Part shown: piece after piece, positions 41,201-51,100 of the stretch
How the letters are laid out: each line of letters opens with the position of its first letter
Numbering within the stretch: position 1 is the stretch's first letter
Assembly (NCBI GenBank): GCA_031216445.1
Contig: CM062217.1
Coordinates: 24,520,001 to 24,584,000 of the forward strand
Origin: Lateolabrax maculatus
Lineage: Eukaryota; Chordata; Actinopteri; Acropomatiformes; Lateolabracidae
Length of the DNA: 64,000 nucleotides
Reading direction: 5' to 3'
Position numbers and translations under genes: made by a program
The notes under the pieces: generated by a model
Seen by the model: only the letters and a program-made list of their open reading frames with translations
Told to the model about the DNA's origin: nothing
Database searches by the model: none

Positions 41201-42566
41201 GTTTACATTTACGAGGTTATACCTGGAACAGCTGCATCCAGGTAAGAGTCAAGCTATAGTCTCTGCTATGTGGTGTGAAACCCCATCCCATTCAGAGCAC
41301 AGTACCATATATTGTTATTGTGGATGTAAAATTGATTGACATACAATATACTGGTTGTCTGTGGGAGGCCCCTTCACCTTAACTGCTAATAACCTTTAAA
41401 GCTGCACTAATAGTAGGCTATTAAATTATTCCCAATGAATGTGTAATGTGAAAGGTGTTGCTCATATGCAGACAATTGTCGCCCGGCTTTGCTGTTCCCC
41501 TCAGCTCTATGAAGCATTTGGCAATTTTTCACCCCTTTGTTTTAGTTTTTAGGGCCCACAACTCTGCAGTTTCTTCTTTCTGTAGGTTCAGTCCAAAACA
41601 CATCAGATGAAGTGTCTTTTTTCCATTGGTGTAAGTACCAAAGTAAGATACACCAGTGAGTTGTTTTTTTTACCTGGTGCTTATCACTATGACGCACAGT
41701 AAGAGCCTGTTTAGGCACTGGGTTTTTAAAAAATGCTACAGCAGTGCTGTGAACTGGCATTTGGAGGCCTCCGGATATTTGCCGAGGCGTGGAATAAGAG
41801 CATCCCCACAGTTCTCAAGGCTGCAGATTGAACTGTGGTCCGGTTGCTCATTATACTTGTGCTTCCCACAGGCAAAGCTCTGACATCTTTCTCTTGGTGA
41901 AGACAGGATCTCTCTCTCTGACTCTTTAGACTCTCTATATTCCTAATAGTCCAACACCGCCTCCTGTGACATTGAAGCCTGAAGTTCTGAACAGCATATG
42001 GCAGTAGTCTAACATACAAGCAGTCAAGCAGAGGATGTCAATTTACCATGACAATGCTGAATGGTCCGCTATACTAATCCCTGCAGCCCTCATGTATTGT
42101 CTGCTGAAATCAGAATGTAATCTTTAATCTCTACAGTCTTGCGGGTATTGTCAATCAGTCTGCATAAGATCATCAAATGCCTCTATTGTAAATGTCAAGC
42201 AGCGTAGCGCGCTATGAAGCCACGACCCAACCACTCACATTGTTTACTTTGCCTCTGGTGGGGAAGGAACCCGACACATGAACAGACATGTCTAAAGGTC
42301 AATGATGTTTCTCCTGAGGGTGTGAGATCTCCCAGCTGGGTTGGGCCCGCTTCAGTAAAGCTTTATGTGCGAGTGATGTGCTGTGCTCCTCTGTCCACAG
42401 CGCCGGCATGACCAATCACGACGTCATCATCGGCATCAACGGTCGGCCCGTGCACACCACACAGGAAGTGAGCGAGGCCGTCCAGAGCGGGGCCGCACTT
42501 TCAGTGCTGGTGAGACGGAGGGACGAGGACATCACGCTAACTGTCATTCCTGAAGAGACGGACTGA
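29232..42566 (+). CDS. htra4: Secreted HtrA-family serine protease, probable HTRA4 (9 exons)
   Basis: Coding exons: 29232-29655, 35749-35848, 35948-36152, 38117-38311, 38446-38478, 39079-39193, 39315-39372, 41146-41241 and 42401-42566. All introns are GT-AG, all phases close, and the total is 463 codons (human HTRA1/3/4 have about 450-480). Residues 1-16 form a signal peptide. A cysteine-rich IGFBP-like module follows (about 25-80), then a Kazal-like module (about 94-139). The trypsin-like domain carries the triad His204 (TNAHV), Asp234 (DIALIKI) and Ser312 (GNSGGP). A PDZ domain (about 365-460) ends at VIPEETD. The family cleaves extracellular proteins and works as trimers. The PDZ phrases FPDVSSGVY and GTAAS resemble HTRA4 more than HTRA1 or HTRA3 from memory, and the convergent tm2d2 neighbour supports that choice. 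I chose ATG 29232 because it directly starts the signal peptide. Family is near certain; the paralogue is less sure. Confidence 0.93.
29320..29655. promoter_or_regulatory. GC-rich, CpG-dense block over htra4 exon 1
   Basis: The first coding exon is strikingly GC- and CpG-rich compared with the AT-rich flanks, as expected where a vertebrate first exon overlaps a CpG island. The promoter itself was not located. A TATA-like TATAAAA near 28770, about 460 bases upstream of the ATG, is a weak candidate. The composition change is seen; the regulatory role is inferred. Confidence 0.4.
30292..30760 (+). repeat. Degenerate percomorph-type dispersed repeat
   Basis: Starts AAAGGAGTAGATCAACATTT and runs through a GATGTCATAGTGATGTCATC block. 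Both are phrases I recognise from very common percomorph repeats. It is probably two adjoining elements. Recognition is from memory; the boundaries are approximate. Confidence 0.4.
32191..32320 (-). repeat. Percomorph-type dispersed repeat, reverse orientation
   Basis: GGACAGAGCCAGGCTCTAGC, then TTTCCAGTCCATGCTAAGCT and AAGGCGAATAAGCCTATTTC, are the reverse of a widespread fish repeat that begins with a TCAACATTTTGGGAAATA-like head. The same family probably contributes the piece at 30292. Confidence 0.55.
37266..37680 (+). repeat. Dispersed repeat family B, copy 1 (htra4 intron 3)
   Basis: Starts near AGGAGTACTCCACTAATTAA. It includes AAATCCATGCAGCAGAACCA, CACTTCTTTCTAACTCCACA and CTCAAGTGACATCACTTGAG. 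The same blocks occur in the same order near 62.7 kb, and the 3' blocks occur near 44.8 kb. Confidence 0.7.
39251..39282. repeat. Short (ATTC)n-rich microsatellite
   Basis: Several CATT units just downstream of htra4 exon 6, within the 121-bp intron before exon 7. Confidence 0.6.
39548..39660 (+). repeat. Fragment of a percomorph dispersed repeat
   Basis: GATGTCAGCATGCTAATGTC, then GACAATACTAACACG and AGCAGGTATGGTGTTTACCA, resemble the 5' part of a common fish repeat whose 3' part I recognise at 63.1-63.4 kb. Diverged and truncated. Confidence 0.45.
39862..40767 (+). mobile_element. Deleted Tc1/mariner-type transposon in htra4 intron 7
   Basis: Ends are CAGTGGCTTG at the left and its inverse CAAGCCACTG at the right, flanked by TA on both sides (39860-39861 and 40768-40769), the hallmark Tc1/mariner duplication. 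The 906-bp body keeps a transposase 3' fragment at about 40250-40390 reading [10 protein letters not shown] and [12 protein letters not shown], around the second catalytic Asp of the DDE domain. Full-length fish Tc1 elements are about 1.6 kb, so the 5' and central transposase are lost. It cannot be autonomous. Confidence 0.85.
40880..41045 (+). repeat. Intronic repeat family C, copy 1 (left of htra4 exon 8)
   Basis: Contains CACAGTAAGAGCCTGTTTA, CTCCGGATATTTTCCAAGGC, GGAATAAGTGCATCCCCGCA and GAGGCTGCAGATTG. These are repeated in order and orientation at 41655-41835. Family not recognised. Confidence 0.7.
41655..41835 (+). repeat. Intronic repeat family C, copy 2 (right of htra4 exon 8)
   Basis: Direct, diverged copy of the 40.9-kb unit: CACAGTAAGAGCCTGTTTA, CTCCGGATATTTGCCGAGGC, GGAATAAGAGCATCCCCACA and AAGGCTGCAGATTG. 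It lies in intron 8, so the two copies bracket the 96-bp exon 8. Confidence 0.7.
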
Positions 42567-42727
42567 TACCACTGACTGTAAATGTCAAATGTCATCAAAG
42601 AAAGAATATATTTAATATACTGTGCCAACAGTATAACATCTGTTGGGGATGTGCCCTGCATTATTTGGTCTATTTTGTGGCTATGAGAGCGATTTTTATG
42701 CAAATGTTCAATCATCAAAAGTAAAGC

Positions 42728-42733
42728 AATAAA
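42728..42733 (+). terminator. htra4: htra4 polyadenylation signal
   Basis: A canonical AATAAA lies 162 bases after the htra4 stop codon. It gives a short, plausible 3' UTR and is the first such hexamer downstream. Cleavage would be expected about 15-25 bases later. Confidence 0.6.
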
Positions 42734-43253
42734 TGTCTGCACCAATGGCATGAAGCGACAAGACACATCATGTTCCAACTGACTGATGAAACAAAACACA
42801 GTTGTAAACACACCTCAGTGTTCACAAACTACAGTAACACAACTGGTTCGCTACATTTAAATGCACATACTCATACTCACTTATATTTTTATGCAAAGCA
42901 GTAAGAAGGAAATGAAGGAAATCAATGACTGAAGTAAAAATAGGAAGAAATGAGCTGTAACATATGTCACAAAATAACTCAGAATGCAACAAACAACACA
43001 AACTGCTGGTTAAAGGGCTGGTTCACCTATATCCTGGCCGATACTTGTTGTCTTATTTGCCCGGGTAAGAGAAATCCATCGATTTCTGCCTCCACCCCAA
43101 CACACTGGTGGTAAATTGAATTCCACTTGTGGTGCACACACCATTGAAAGATGCCACTTACTGCATCATCTTGTATTTCCAGAAACAATGTACAATCCAC
43201 AGGGCTCACCATGACAGCGGGTTCTGTGGATTATCCAGAGTAACGCAGACATT
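42734..43253. other. Gap after htra4, nothing recognised
   Basis: AT-rich, no open frame with known content and no RNA gene. Confidence 0.4.
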
Positions 43254-44000
43254 GGGCCTTATGCAAGAGCATTTTCGTATTCTTATCCTGACCCGCTCTT
43301 GCTTTCGTCTGTGAGATTTGCTCGTACGAGTGTTGGATTCACCAAACTCTCTTAACTGGACATTGCCATAAATCACTCGTACCAGCCAGACGAACGCCAC
43401 CTGTTCATGAGGAGGCGTGATTTGAGAGATTTCATCGATAGTGCAATCTCAAACCTTTATTCAAATCTAGCAGTGTCAGCAGTGGTGTTAGGGAACCCAA
43501 AACAATTAGAAATATCAATCCAGTTGCCAACGACATGCGATCAGAGCAGCACTGTGTAGGGACAGGAGTAAAGAGGGAATGGGTTGACATGAAGTCAGAC
43601 GCTCAAAACATCTTTCTACAGCAAAGTGGACGAGGACTAATATGCCGGACGGTCAGGTGACAGTCACAGAGACATTGGAGGAAAAAATATTATAGCCTAC
43701 AGTAGGTTATGCTATTGGATGTAACAACAGAGGATAATACTGGACAGTAAAATCCATGATCAATGATGGTGATTCATTACACAGGAAGTCTGTTTAGTCA
43801 TATAATTTATCTTAATTAATTTCCGTATCATAGAGGAAAGCAGTGAATCAGACTGTCATGACTCAACTGGTCAGGAATACTCGTCCGTACCTAAGAGAAA
43901 AAAGTATGAGAAAACTGGTGATGTCATAAAAGCTCTCAAATCACTCATACTTGCCACTTAAAAACAAATTTGTGCAACAAAGAGGCTGTTGCATGAGGCC
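43254..44000. mobile_element. Probable non-autonomous DNA transposon
   Basis: The left end GGGCCTTATGCAAGAG and the right end, read on the minus strand as GGCCTCATGCAACAG, form imperfect inverted ends. Inside, ACTCGTACCAGCCAG- and CGTACGAG-like phrases resemble Harbinger-type fish repeats I remember. No transposase frame is present and no clean target duplication was identified. Confidence 0.45.
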
Positions 44001-44779
44001 TGTTGTTTCTGGAAAGGAGATGGCGACAGATCTCTCAAACCCTGGTCAAATAAAAGCAAAACTATCTGCATCAAGCTGGATTCTGGATCATCATCCATAA
44101 GGTTGAGGACGAGTTTGGTTAGTTCATGTAGCCTGCAAGTCTTGGTTGTGTTTAAGTTTCATGAGGTTCATGCATATTTACTGTTGCACAAAACATCCCA
44201 CACACTACACACACACACGTCTTACTGCATAAGAGATGATAATAAAGGTTATTATTATAGACCTGTAGTCTAGCCAAAGATGATCTTAAGGGAAGTGAAC
44301 TACAGCATCACTCTGTATAACACTATATTCTTATCAAAAGTGGTGGTATATGTAACATTTTGAACAAATAGTACTTGTAAAGAGTATTTGTCATTTGGCA
44401 AGTGTAAACACATTGATGTGTATGGAGTTGTGTTGTTCTTTAAACTGGAGTTGATTTTACATTTACTTCTTCGATATTGGGGAATATTAACTGTAGGCTA
44501 CATGAATGTAATAAAAACTTCAAATTAAAGGATAAGTCAACATAAAGTCTCTTAATAAAGTGATTGTCATTCTCATCAGTGTTACATGTCTCATATGTAG
44601 TTTTACACTGTCATACCAATTCATGTCTCTCTGTGTTTGACAAATTAATTACAGTAGCATCGCAAACTGGCATAACTGGCATAAACTCTGTCAGAAGTGT
44701 TTGTCAGAGGCCTAAATGGAATGTAGTTGTTATTAATGTGAATTAATAATTGGTAATTAAACAGTTAAACATTAGAGGT
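44001..44779. other. Intergenic, nothing recognised
   Basis: AT-rich sequence with a short CA run near 44203-44219 and no coding support. Confidence 0.35.
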
Positions 44780-44960
44780 GGGTGTGCTGTCTCCACACCA
44801 CCAGATTTTTCTCATTTTCGAACTCGTAGTGTTCAGACCCAAACAATGCTGACTCAAGTGACATCACTTGAGGACTTTACACAGCTTTTTCACGCATACA
44901 GTAGTACTCCCCGAGACCTGTAAACAGACTTTGATGTATTAAATCAGTGGCATTCCCCTT
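44780..44960 (+). repeat. Dispersed repeat family B, copy 2 (3' part)
   Basis: TCTCCACACCACCAGATTTT and CTCAAGTGACATCACTTGAG match the 3' part of the copy at 37.3 kb. The 5' half is missing. Confidence 0.6.
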
Positions 44961-46177
44961 TAAAGTGAGACTAGGTGTTAGCATTTGGCTTCTAATATTA
45001 GCCACCATTAGCTACTGGTCATAACAGACCAAGAAAGGTTGCATCAGCAAGAGCCCAGAGTGTATTAAATTGAGGAGGGGGTACATTTTCAGTTCTATTT
45101 TTCCTTTGGAAGAGAATGTTAAACTCTTCTTTGTAGTATCATTTTAATGCCGGGCACCTGTATGGTATCAACATTTGTTTGTTTGTTCATGAATGTATTC
45201 AGTTTTGTCTGTATGTCTTCCTCTGCTGTTCAAAATGTTGATCATATGCTGCATCACTAGAGGAACTCAAATAGCTCAATACATCCAATCTCGTAACCCA
45301 TGTCAATATGTTGAAATACTGAGTAAAGACAACAGTCTCATTCATTGACATTCTAAACTCCACCGACCAGAGTCCACTGCATCTAATCCGAGAACTAAGA
45401 GAACACACTCACACTGTGCCAAAGACTTTTTATTGAGTCATAACAACTGTGAACACTGATAAATACGGCATGAGACACTTTGGATTCCTTCTCACCATCA
45501 CAACAGGGGGAACTGGGATTTCCAGGAGCACATGAAGCTTTAATTAAAAAGTTGAAGAGCATAGGAAAGACCTACAATAGAACAATCTGGTATAACCTAT
45601 ATTAACTGAGAACCCCTACCCCCCTCAATTTCATCTCAAGTGGCATGTTTTCCTTTTTAAAATGTTACTTTACTTCAGAAGAAACAAGCCAATCCAGATC
45701 ATTTGAAAAGGACTCAAGGACATTTCTGGGCATTGCATGTCTTTTCTGACTCAATGCAAGGTAAATAAATAAACAGTAGAGGGGATTACAGTTAAAGAAT
45801 ATAAAACGCTTCCCAAGTGAAGCTTCAGTTGGGCGGATCAATGCTATATACAGTATTTTACAAGAGACTCCTGAACAATAAAGTTTTCAAAGAGGCATGA
45901 ACGCAGTGGGTCTCAGTTTGTGTTTATACTAGTATAGGAAAATTGTGCAGAGCTGGATTTACATTTGAGAATGAAATAGAGCCAATAATTGCATTCAGAA
46001 TGAAGGACAGATCTTATGTATGAAAAACATATTTTTTCACAGGTGTGTAAAACCGCATATAAATTCCCAGATTGTGAATTAAGTGGAAAATTGCAATATG
46101 TAAGCAGTGTCTTAATGCTTCCCCCTTCAAAAGATGTTTAGCCAGCTGAAAATATATTGCCAGCTAAAAACATATTG
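44961..46177. other. Between htra4 and tm2d2, no gene recognised
   Basis: AT-rich. The part left of 45429 is intergenic. From 45429 to 48182 the DNA could be a long tm2d2 3' UTR on the minus strand if the distal polyadenylation signal is used. Confidence 0.35.
45429..45434 (-). terminator. tm2d2: Candidate distal tm2d2 polyadenylation signal
   Basis: AATAAA on the minus strand, about 2.75 kb beyond the tm2d2 stop. Another minus-strand AATAAA lies at 47216-47211, about 1 kb beyond the stop. Either could end the tm2d2 message. I cannot tell which from sequence alone. Confidence 0.3.
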
Positions 46178-46204
46178 CTGCTGCTGCTGCTGCTGCTGCT
46201 GCTG
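46178..46204. repeat. (CTG)9 microsatellite
   Basis: Nine uninterrupted CTG units at the start of two consecutive, unrecognised plus-strand frames. Confidence 0.92.
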
Positions 46205-46230
46205 GGTGAGGAGAGCCGACACGTTGACGA

Positions 46231-46836
46231 TCATGTCTTCCTCAACTTTTTACGACCTAAAAGGATTTTATGAGTCCTTAGGTAATGAAACCTGCTCCAT
46301 CTATGAAAGAGCACATAAACCTTCAGTTGAGGTAAAAGATGAGAAATTTAACAAAGTGGAAGATGAAGATTTGAATATTTAATGTGAGGCCCGAGCCTAG
46401 CCGCAGAAAAGTCAATGAAAGATCAAGATTTGTTTTAGTTTCGACAGGGTCAGAATCTATGCCGGAATGCAAAGGAGGGAAAGCTCATACACGGCACGGA
46501 CGAGGGGGAAAGGAATTTACTGCTTGCTCCATCTCAGAACGTTCTTCAAGTCGATACAGAAAAGCACTAAATCATCACCTCGTCAACGTGACTTCATGTG
46601 AACACTGTCCATCTCGAGTTTTCTGTTCCTATAAGTTTGAGGCAGTTATGTTAATCACATGTAAGTACAGATGGGACACATTAAAGCAGCAGAGGAAACA
46701 GAGAAGTCAGAACGCCTCCAGTAGGAGGAGGACAGTGAAGGGTCGGAGCGCGGCTGTTTGGTCATTTGAAGGAGGAATGCTATGTGATAACTGCGTGTGG
46801 GATGTTGCCCTCAGGGAACATCTGAGTATTTTCTAA
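46231..46836 (+). other. Two consecutive open frames of unknown nature
   Basis: A plus-strand frame from ATG 46231 to a stop at 46380-46382 (MSSSTFYDLK...EDEDLNI, about 50 residues) is followed at once by a second frame to 46836 rich in Arg and Ser with scattered Cys. Neither is a family I know, no splice sites stand out, and no promoter was seen. They could be a decayed gene, an unknown repeat or chance frames. If tm2d2 has a long 3' UTR, they lie antisense within it. Confidence 0.2.
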
Positions 46837-47281
46837 GATCACTGCTCGCAGTTTAACTGGACTGGAGGATTCTTGGTCGGCATGCAGAGTTCAGCATGTG
46901 AGCAGTGACTGTCAACTAGGCTGCATCGCTCTATAGTCTGTGATCAGTATGTGAAATTAGCAGTGGGACTGTACCGGCAGAAAACGTAGTTTACATTTTG
47001 AATAGAATTCTCTATAATGTTACGTCAGACATTCATCAAATTTTCCAGGACCCGAAGGCTTATTTCCAAACTGGGGGGACACAGATCCTTATGTGTTTCA
47101 TTTTTCACATTAAGGACATTTTGGAGGATTTCGGGTCAGGTTTTTTAAAAGCACATTGATGCCTTTTAGTTCTGGTCATTATATTTACAATCACAACATC
47201 CTGTGGTTGGTTTATTTTGTTTTCACACCACAAATGAACCTCAGCAGAGTCCGCTTGGAAGCAGACCAAGACCTCCCTCAG

Positions 47282-47316
47282 AAAGCTGTCTGAGACAGTC
47301 AGTCTCAGACAGCTTT
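47282..47316. repeat. Perfect 15-bp hairpin
   Basis: Arm AAAGCTGTCTGAGAC (47282-47296), loop AGTCA, and exact inverse arm GTCTCAGACAGCTTT (47302-47316). It lies about 0.9 kb beyond the tm2d2 stop, possibly in its 3' UTR. It is too short alone for a typical microRNA precursor. Confidence 0.8.
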
Positions 47317-47349
47317 AACATCAGTCTAAAGGATAAAATAGGCAAATGC

Positions 47350-47525
47350 ACCACAGTTTCTTAAACCAAACAGGTTAGGTCTGAAAGCACCCTTTGGACG
47401 CATTCTGGTGCGACTGAACAACCGGGCCGAGGCCCTCTTGTTCAGGCAGTCTATGTCCGCTACCAAGCGATCTCTGGTGCGGTTCAGTCGTGGTGTGAAA
47501 GCCAAACGACCAGCTGCCAGATTTT
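47350..47525 (-). repeat. Fish dispersed repeat rich in ACCGCACCAGA-type phrases
   Basis: On the minus strand the phrases ACCGCACCAGAGATCGCTTG, GGCCCGGTTGTTCAGT and TTTGGTTTAAG fit a common teleost repeat with alternating CGCACCAGA and GGTCCGG-like motifs. Recognition is from memory and the ends are approximate. Confidence 0.4.
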
Positions 47526-48182
47526 GAATCCAAGAGCTGAACTACTATTAATTCCATCTACTACTAGTCAGCTGTCGGCAGACAGAAGGAAGCAATATCA
47601 TCAGCAATGTATATTTATGCAAATCAGTTGGTTGCCGTGGTAACGCGTGCATGCAGGCCACAGTATGGGTGCATTGATTTTCCCCAATACATTCAGTTAA
47701 AACAGAGGCATACTCTGCTTGTATCTTACTCCGTCTGTCAGTCCCGTGAGGTCGGTGTCGACATGAAGCCGACCAGAACTAAAAGGCAACAATCATTGGC
47801 TGGAACCACATGAGCTGAAATACAGGAGTGAAAAGTGACCTATGTTGACAATTTTGTATTTAAAACATAGCACTGTCATCACTGTCGCTCTAGTGAATAT
47901 CACGAGTCATTGTTATGCATTTAAAAGCGGGGAAATTTCAAGTGCCTTAAATAAGACTTTAATCATATTATTCCTGATTTTTCTCAGGAGCCCTGTGGAA
48001 GTCCTCAGGGGGTCCCTGGACTCTACTTTGCACGGCAGAGCTGTGAATCCCCTTAGAACAAGCCAGCCCACAGATTCATAACTATGGCAGACTGAAGCCA
48101 AGTCCCTGGAGTTCTCAATATTTAACTGATAATATCTGACGGAGAAGGGGCCAGAGTCCTTGGTCACACTTTGCTGTCCGTC

Positions 48183-51100
48183 TCAGTAGTAGGTGCACCA
48201 GTTGCTGAAATCACTGGGCATCAGGCCGCCGGTGATGAGCAGGATCAGGTCCACAAACCACCAGATTCCCAGGCCCCCCAGGGTGAGCAGTTTTCCCACA
48301 GCGGTGCCGGTGTGACCCAGGCAGAAACGATCGACCCCAAAACAACCCAGGAAGAAGGAGTACAGCAGCGTGGTGATGAAATAGTGCCCGGTGTATCTGC
48401 GCAAAACCAACAGCAAAAGGCACAAGAGGACATTTAAGGCACTTTCATGTCTGGTGGGCATGCTGGAATGAAATGTAAACAATTGTGCAAATAAAATAAA
48501 TCAACATTTAATGTCACATTTAATTTTAACACCATTTTATACTTTGAATCTAAATCATTTGTATGATTCCTGAACCTGCAGATGTCCACAGTAAAGTTGA
48601 ATGTGTCACTAAATAAATATGCTCATATTCATGCAGAAATAAAGGAAATACTAGTATGAAAATGATGAAACAAGCCAAAACTGCAGTTCTCATCTACAAG
48701 GAGTAGACACAATAAAAGCAACACCTGTTCTGTACAATATCATGTCGGAACAGAAAAGGGACATTATAAGCTTCACGAGGGTAGCATTTATCCAAACACT
48801 ACATTGCAGGAGTGCCTTTGTACAGGTGCTGCTTTGATTGTGTCCAGCCACTGCACAGCTCTGATCTCTACGCGGTTACTACAGAGATTAACCTCTTGTG
48901 TTGATGAATGCAAAGAGAACATGGTGTACTGTGAAAACATGGCCAAAAAAAAAGTGGTAGTTCTATACATTTGTAAACATTGTCCTCTAGTGGTGAAGTC
49001 CTGAAACTGCAGTGATTCATCTGAATAAACTGGACCAGTTACTATGGAACATCTTAATTTGATTTGTGAAAATATGTACAGCTACAGCACTTATTGTATG
49101 GGTAGAAACATTTCTGACAGTGAACTGCATGTCTGCTCTACCAACGTTTTCTTATCTGTGTATACTGTATTCAATCTCTGCAGCCTTTATTGTCTACAGG
49201 ATGAGCCCTCTGAGGTGTACGTGTACCTGTTTTCAACAGGGTCCGTGTCATTACATTTCACCACGTATTGGGTAGTGCATACAAAAAAAAGATAAATCAT
49301 AAAAGTATCATTAAACCATATCATAAAATAAAAGAAATTGAGGAAAGAGCAACTTGATTTTAAATTAAAAAAGTTATTTTTTTTTAATAATCCAAAACAT
49401 TTTATGGATTTAATGTGTGCTGTTATATTATTTAAATCAAAATGGAGCCTTAAAAAATAATCCTATTTTACCTGTTTTTGTAGAAACTAAAAGAACTGAG
49501 AGGCAATGCTGATCAGAGTGTCTTAGTAAGAACACTAACAGTATGTGGATGTAACAAAACGAAAGGTCTACAGCCATGCTAGCAGCTCTGTGAGGCTGTA
49601 CTTAGGCACAGACCAAGCAGATTGGGAGCATTTGGAGGCTTGTTTATTATTTAATTGGTCTGATGGTTTTTGCTGCACAAACACTTTCAGCAGAGAAAAA
49701 TCTTTGAAAAATTGTCACAGGGTCACAATAGGCTCTTTTGACTTGATGTGACCTCAATGAGCGTGTAATCATATCTAGGTTGCGGCAGCAAGATGATGAT
49801 GGTGGTGCAAAGGTCCTGCAATTACCTGACATTTCTCTGTTTGTCTGTGACTAACCCACCTCAAAAACTAATGGCTAGACTAGTATGAATCATATCATGC
49901 ACCCAACAGAAATAAAGTTACTGCTTTTGGTGACTCTGGAGCCCCTCCTCTGGTGCCAGCATCACTTTCAACTTTCCATTTCCTAATGAGTGTACCTCTT
50001 GGCCTGTTCCTCATACAAACACAATATCTGAAGAAACAGCCCATTGACTCTCATGACCTTTCCTCTTGCACCACCATCTGGCCTAGCTTTGGCTACTCTT
50101 ATATAACTCCTCCACCACCTACCCAATGCAGTGGTGACTGTGAAGGTAACAGAGATGATTGGGCTCCAGCAGAGGTCTGCACTCTGTGGATTGATGTCTT
50201 GTTATCGGTAGATGTCACACAATCCCAGACACATGCTGCATACATACACCTACAGATGGTCAGTTATTTTTGTAATGCAAGCCAACAACAATAAAAGTCA
50301 GGACAGACGGCAACTCTTCCTTTCTCATATACTTGCTCTCTCTTTGTATTTCTCAAAGATTTATGTAAAGATTCTATGGAAGTTCAAGAAGTCACATACC
50401 AGGTTCAGCTAACCATAAACAACCCAGTGTCTGAGACAGCAAACTCTTTTCATAATAAAGCAGGTTGCTTGAATGGATCTATAATCTAGTGTGCTGTCAT
50501 CCTGCCTTTCAAATACTTCATATGATAAAACAAAACTGCACTGTGACTTGACATGTGAAGGATGAGGTGTGACCTATTCACAATAAACTGAAGAAAATGT
50601 TTTTTTTTAATTACATAATTACACTGTAAACCCTCTGTCATCTTCTTCTTTCATTAATGATGGCAAGATAATTACCCATCATATTCCATATTTGGTAGGT
50701 AGGGCACCATAGCTGGTCACTCCGATTCTTACAGAACTGCATTTTACGATTATTTTCATTGAATCATTTGTTGATCACTGCTTTTTTTGGTTAATCTACA
50801 AATTGTTTAGTCTATTTGTTTAGTTTAGTTTAGTCGGTCGCTTGGGGGGAATTACAATAAATACCAGACCCAAACATTTTCTCGTCTTGTTTAAATTCAG
50901 TCAAATTCATTGAAAACATTATGGCTGTCACAGTATGTACAGTTTAATACAATGTGAGTGTGTTATTTTTCTCTGTCAAACACTTTTAAAGTCCACTATC
51001 CTATGTACACTAATTGTGGGTTAATCACCCATTTATTAGTAATTAATAGATTATTTTTGAATGTAAAAAACATTTGTGGTTCAAAATGTGATACTGTATA

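Noticed and set aside
48171..48437. Plus-strand frame opposite the tm2d2 last exon
   Set aside because: Antisense shadow of a conserved coding exon.
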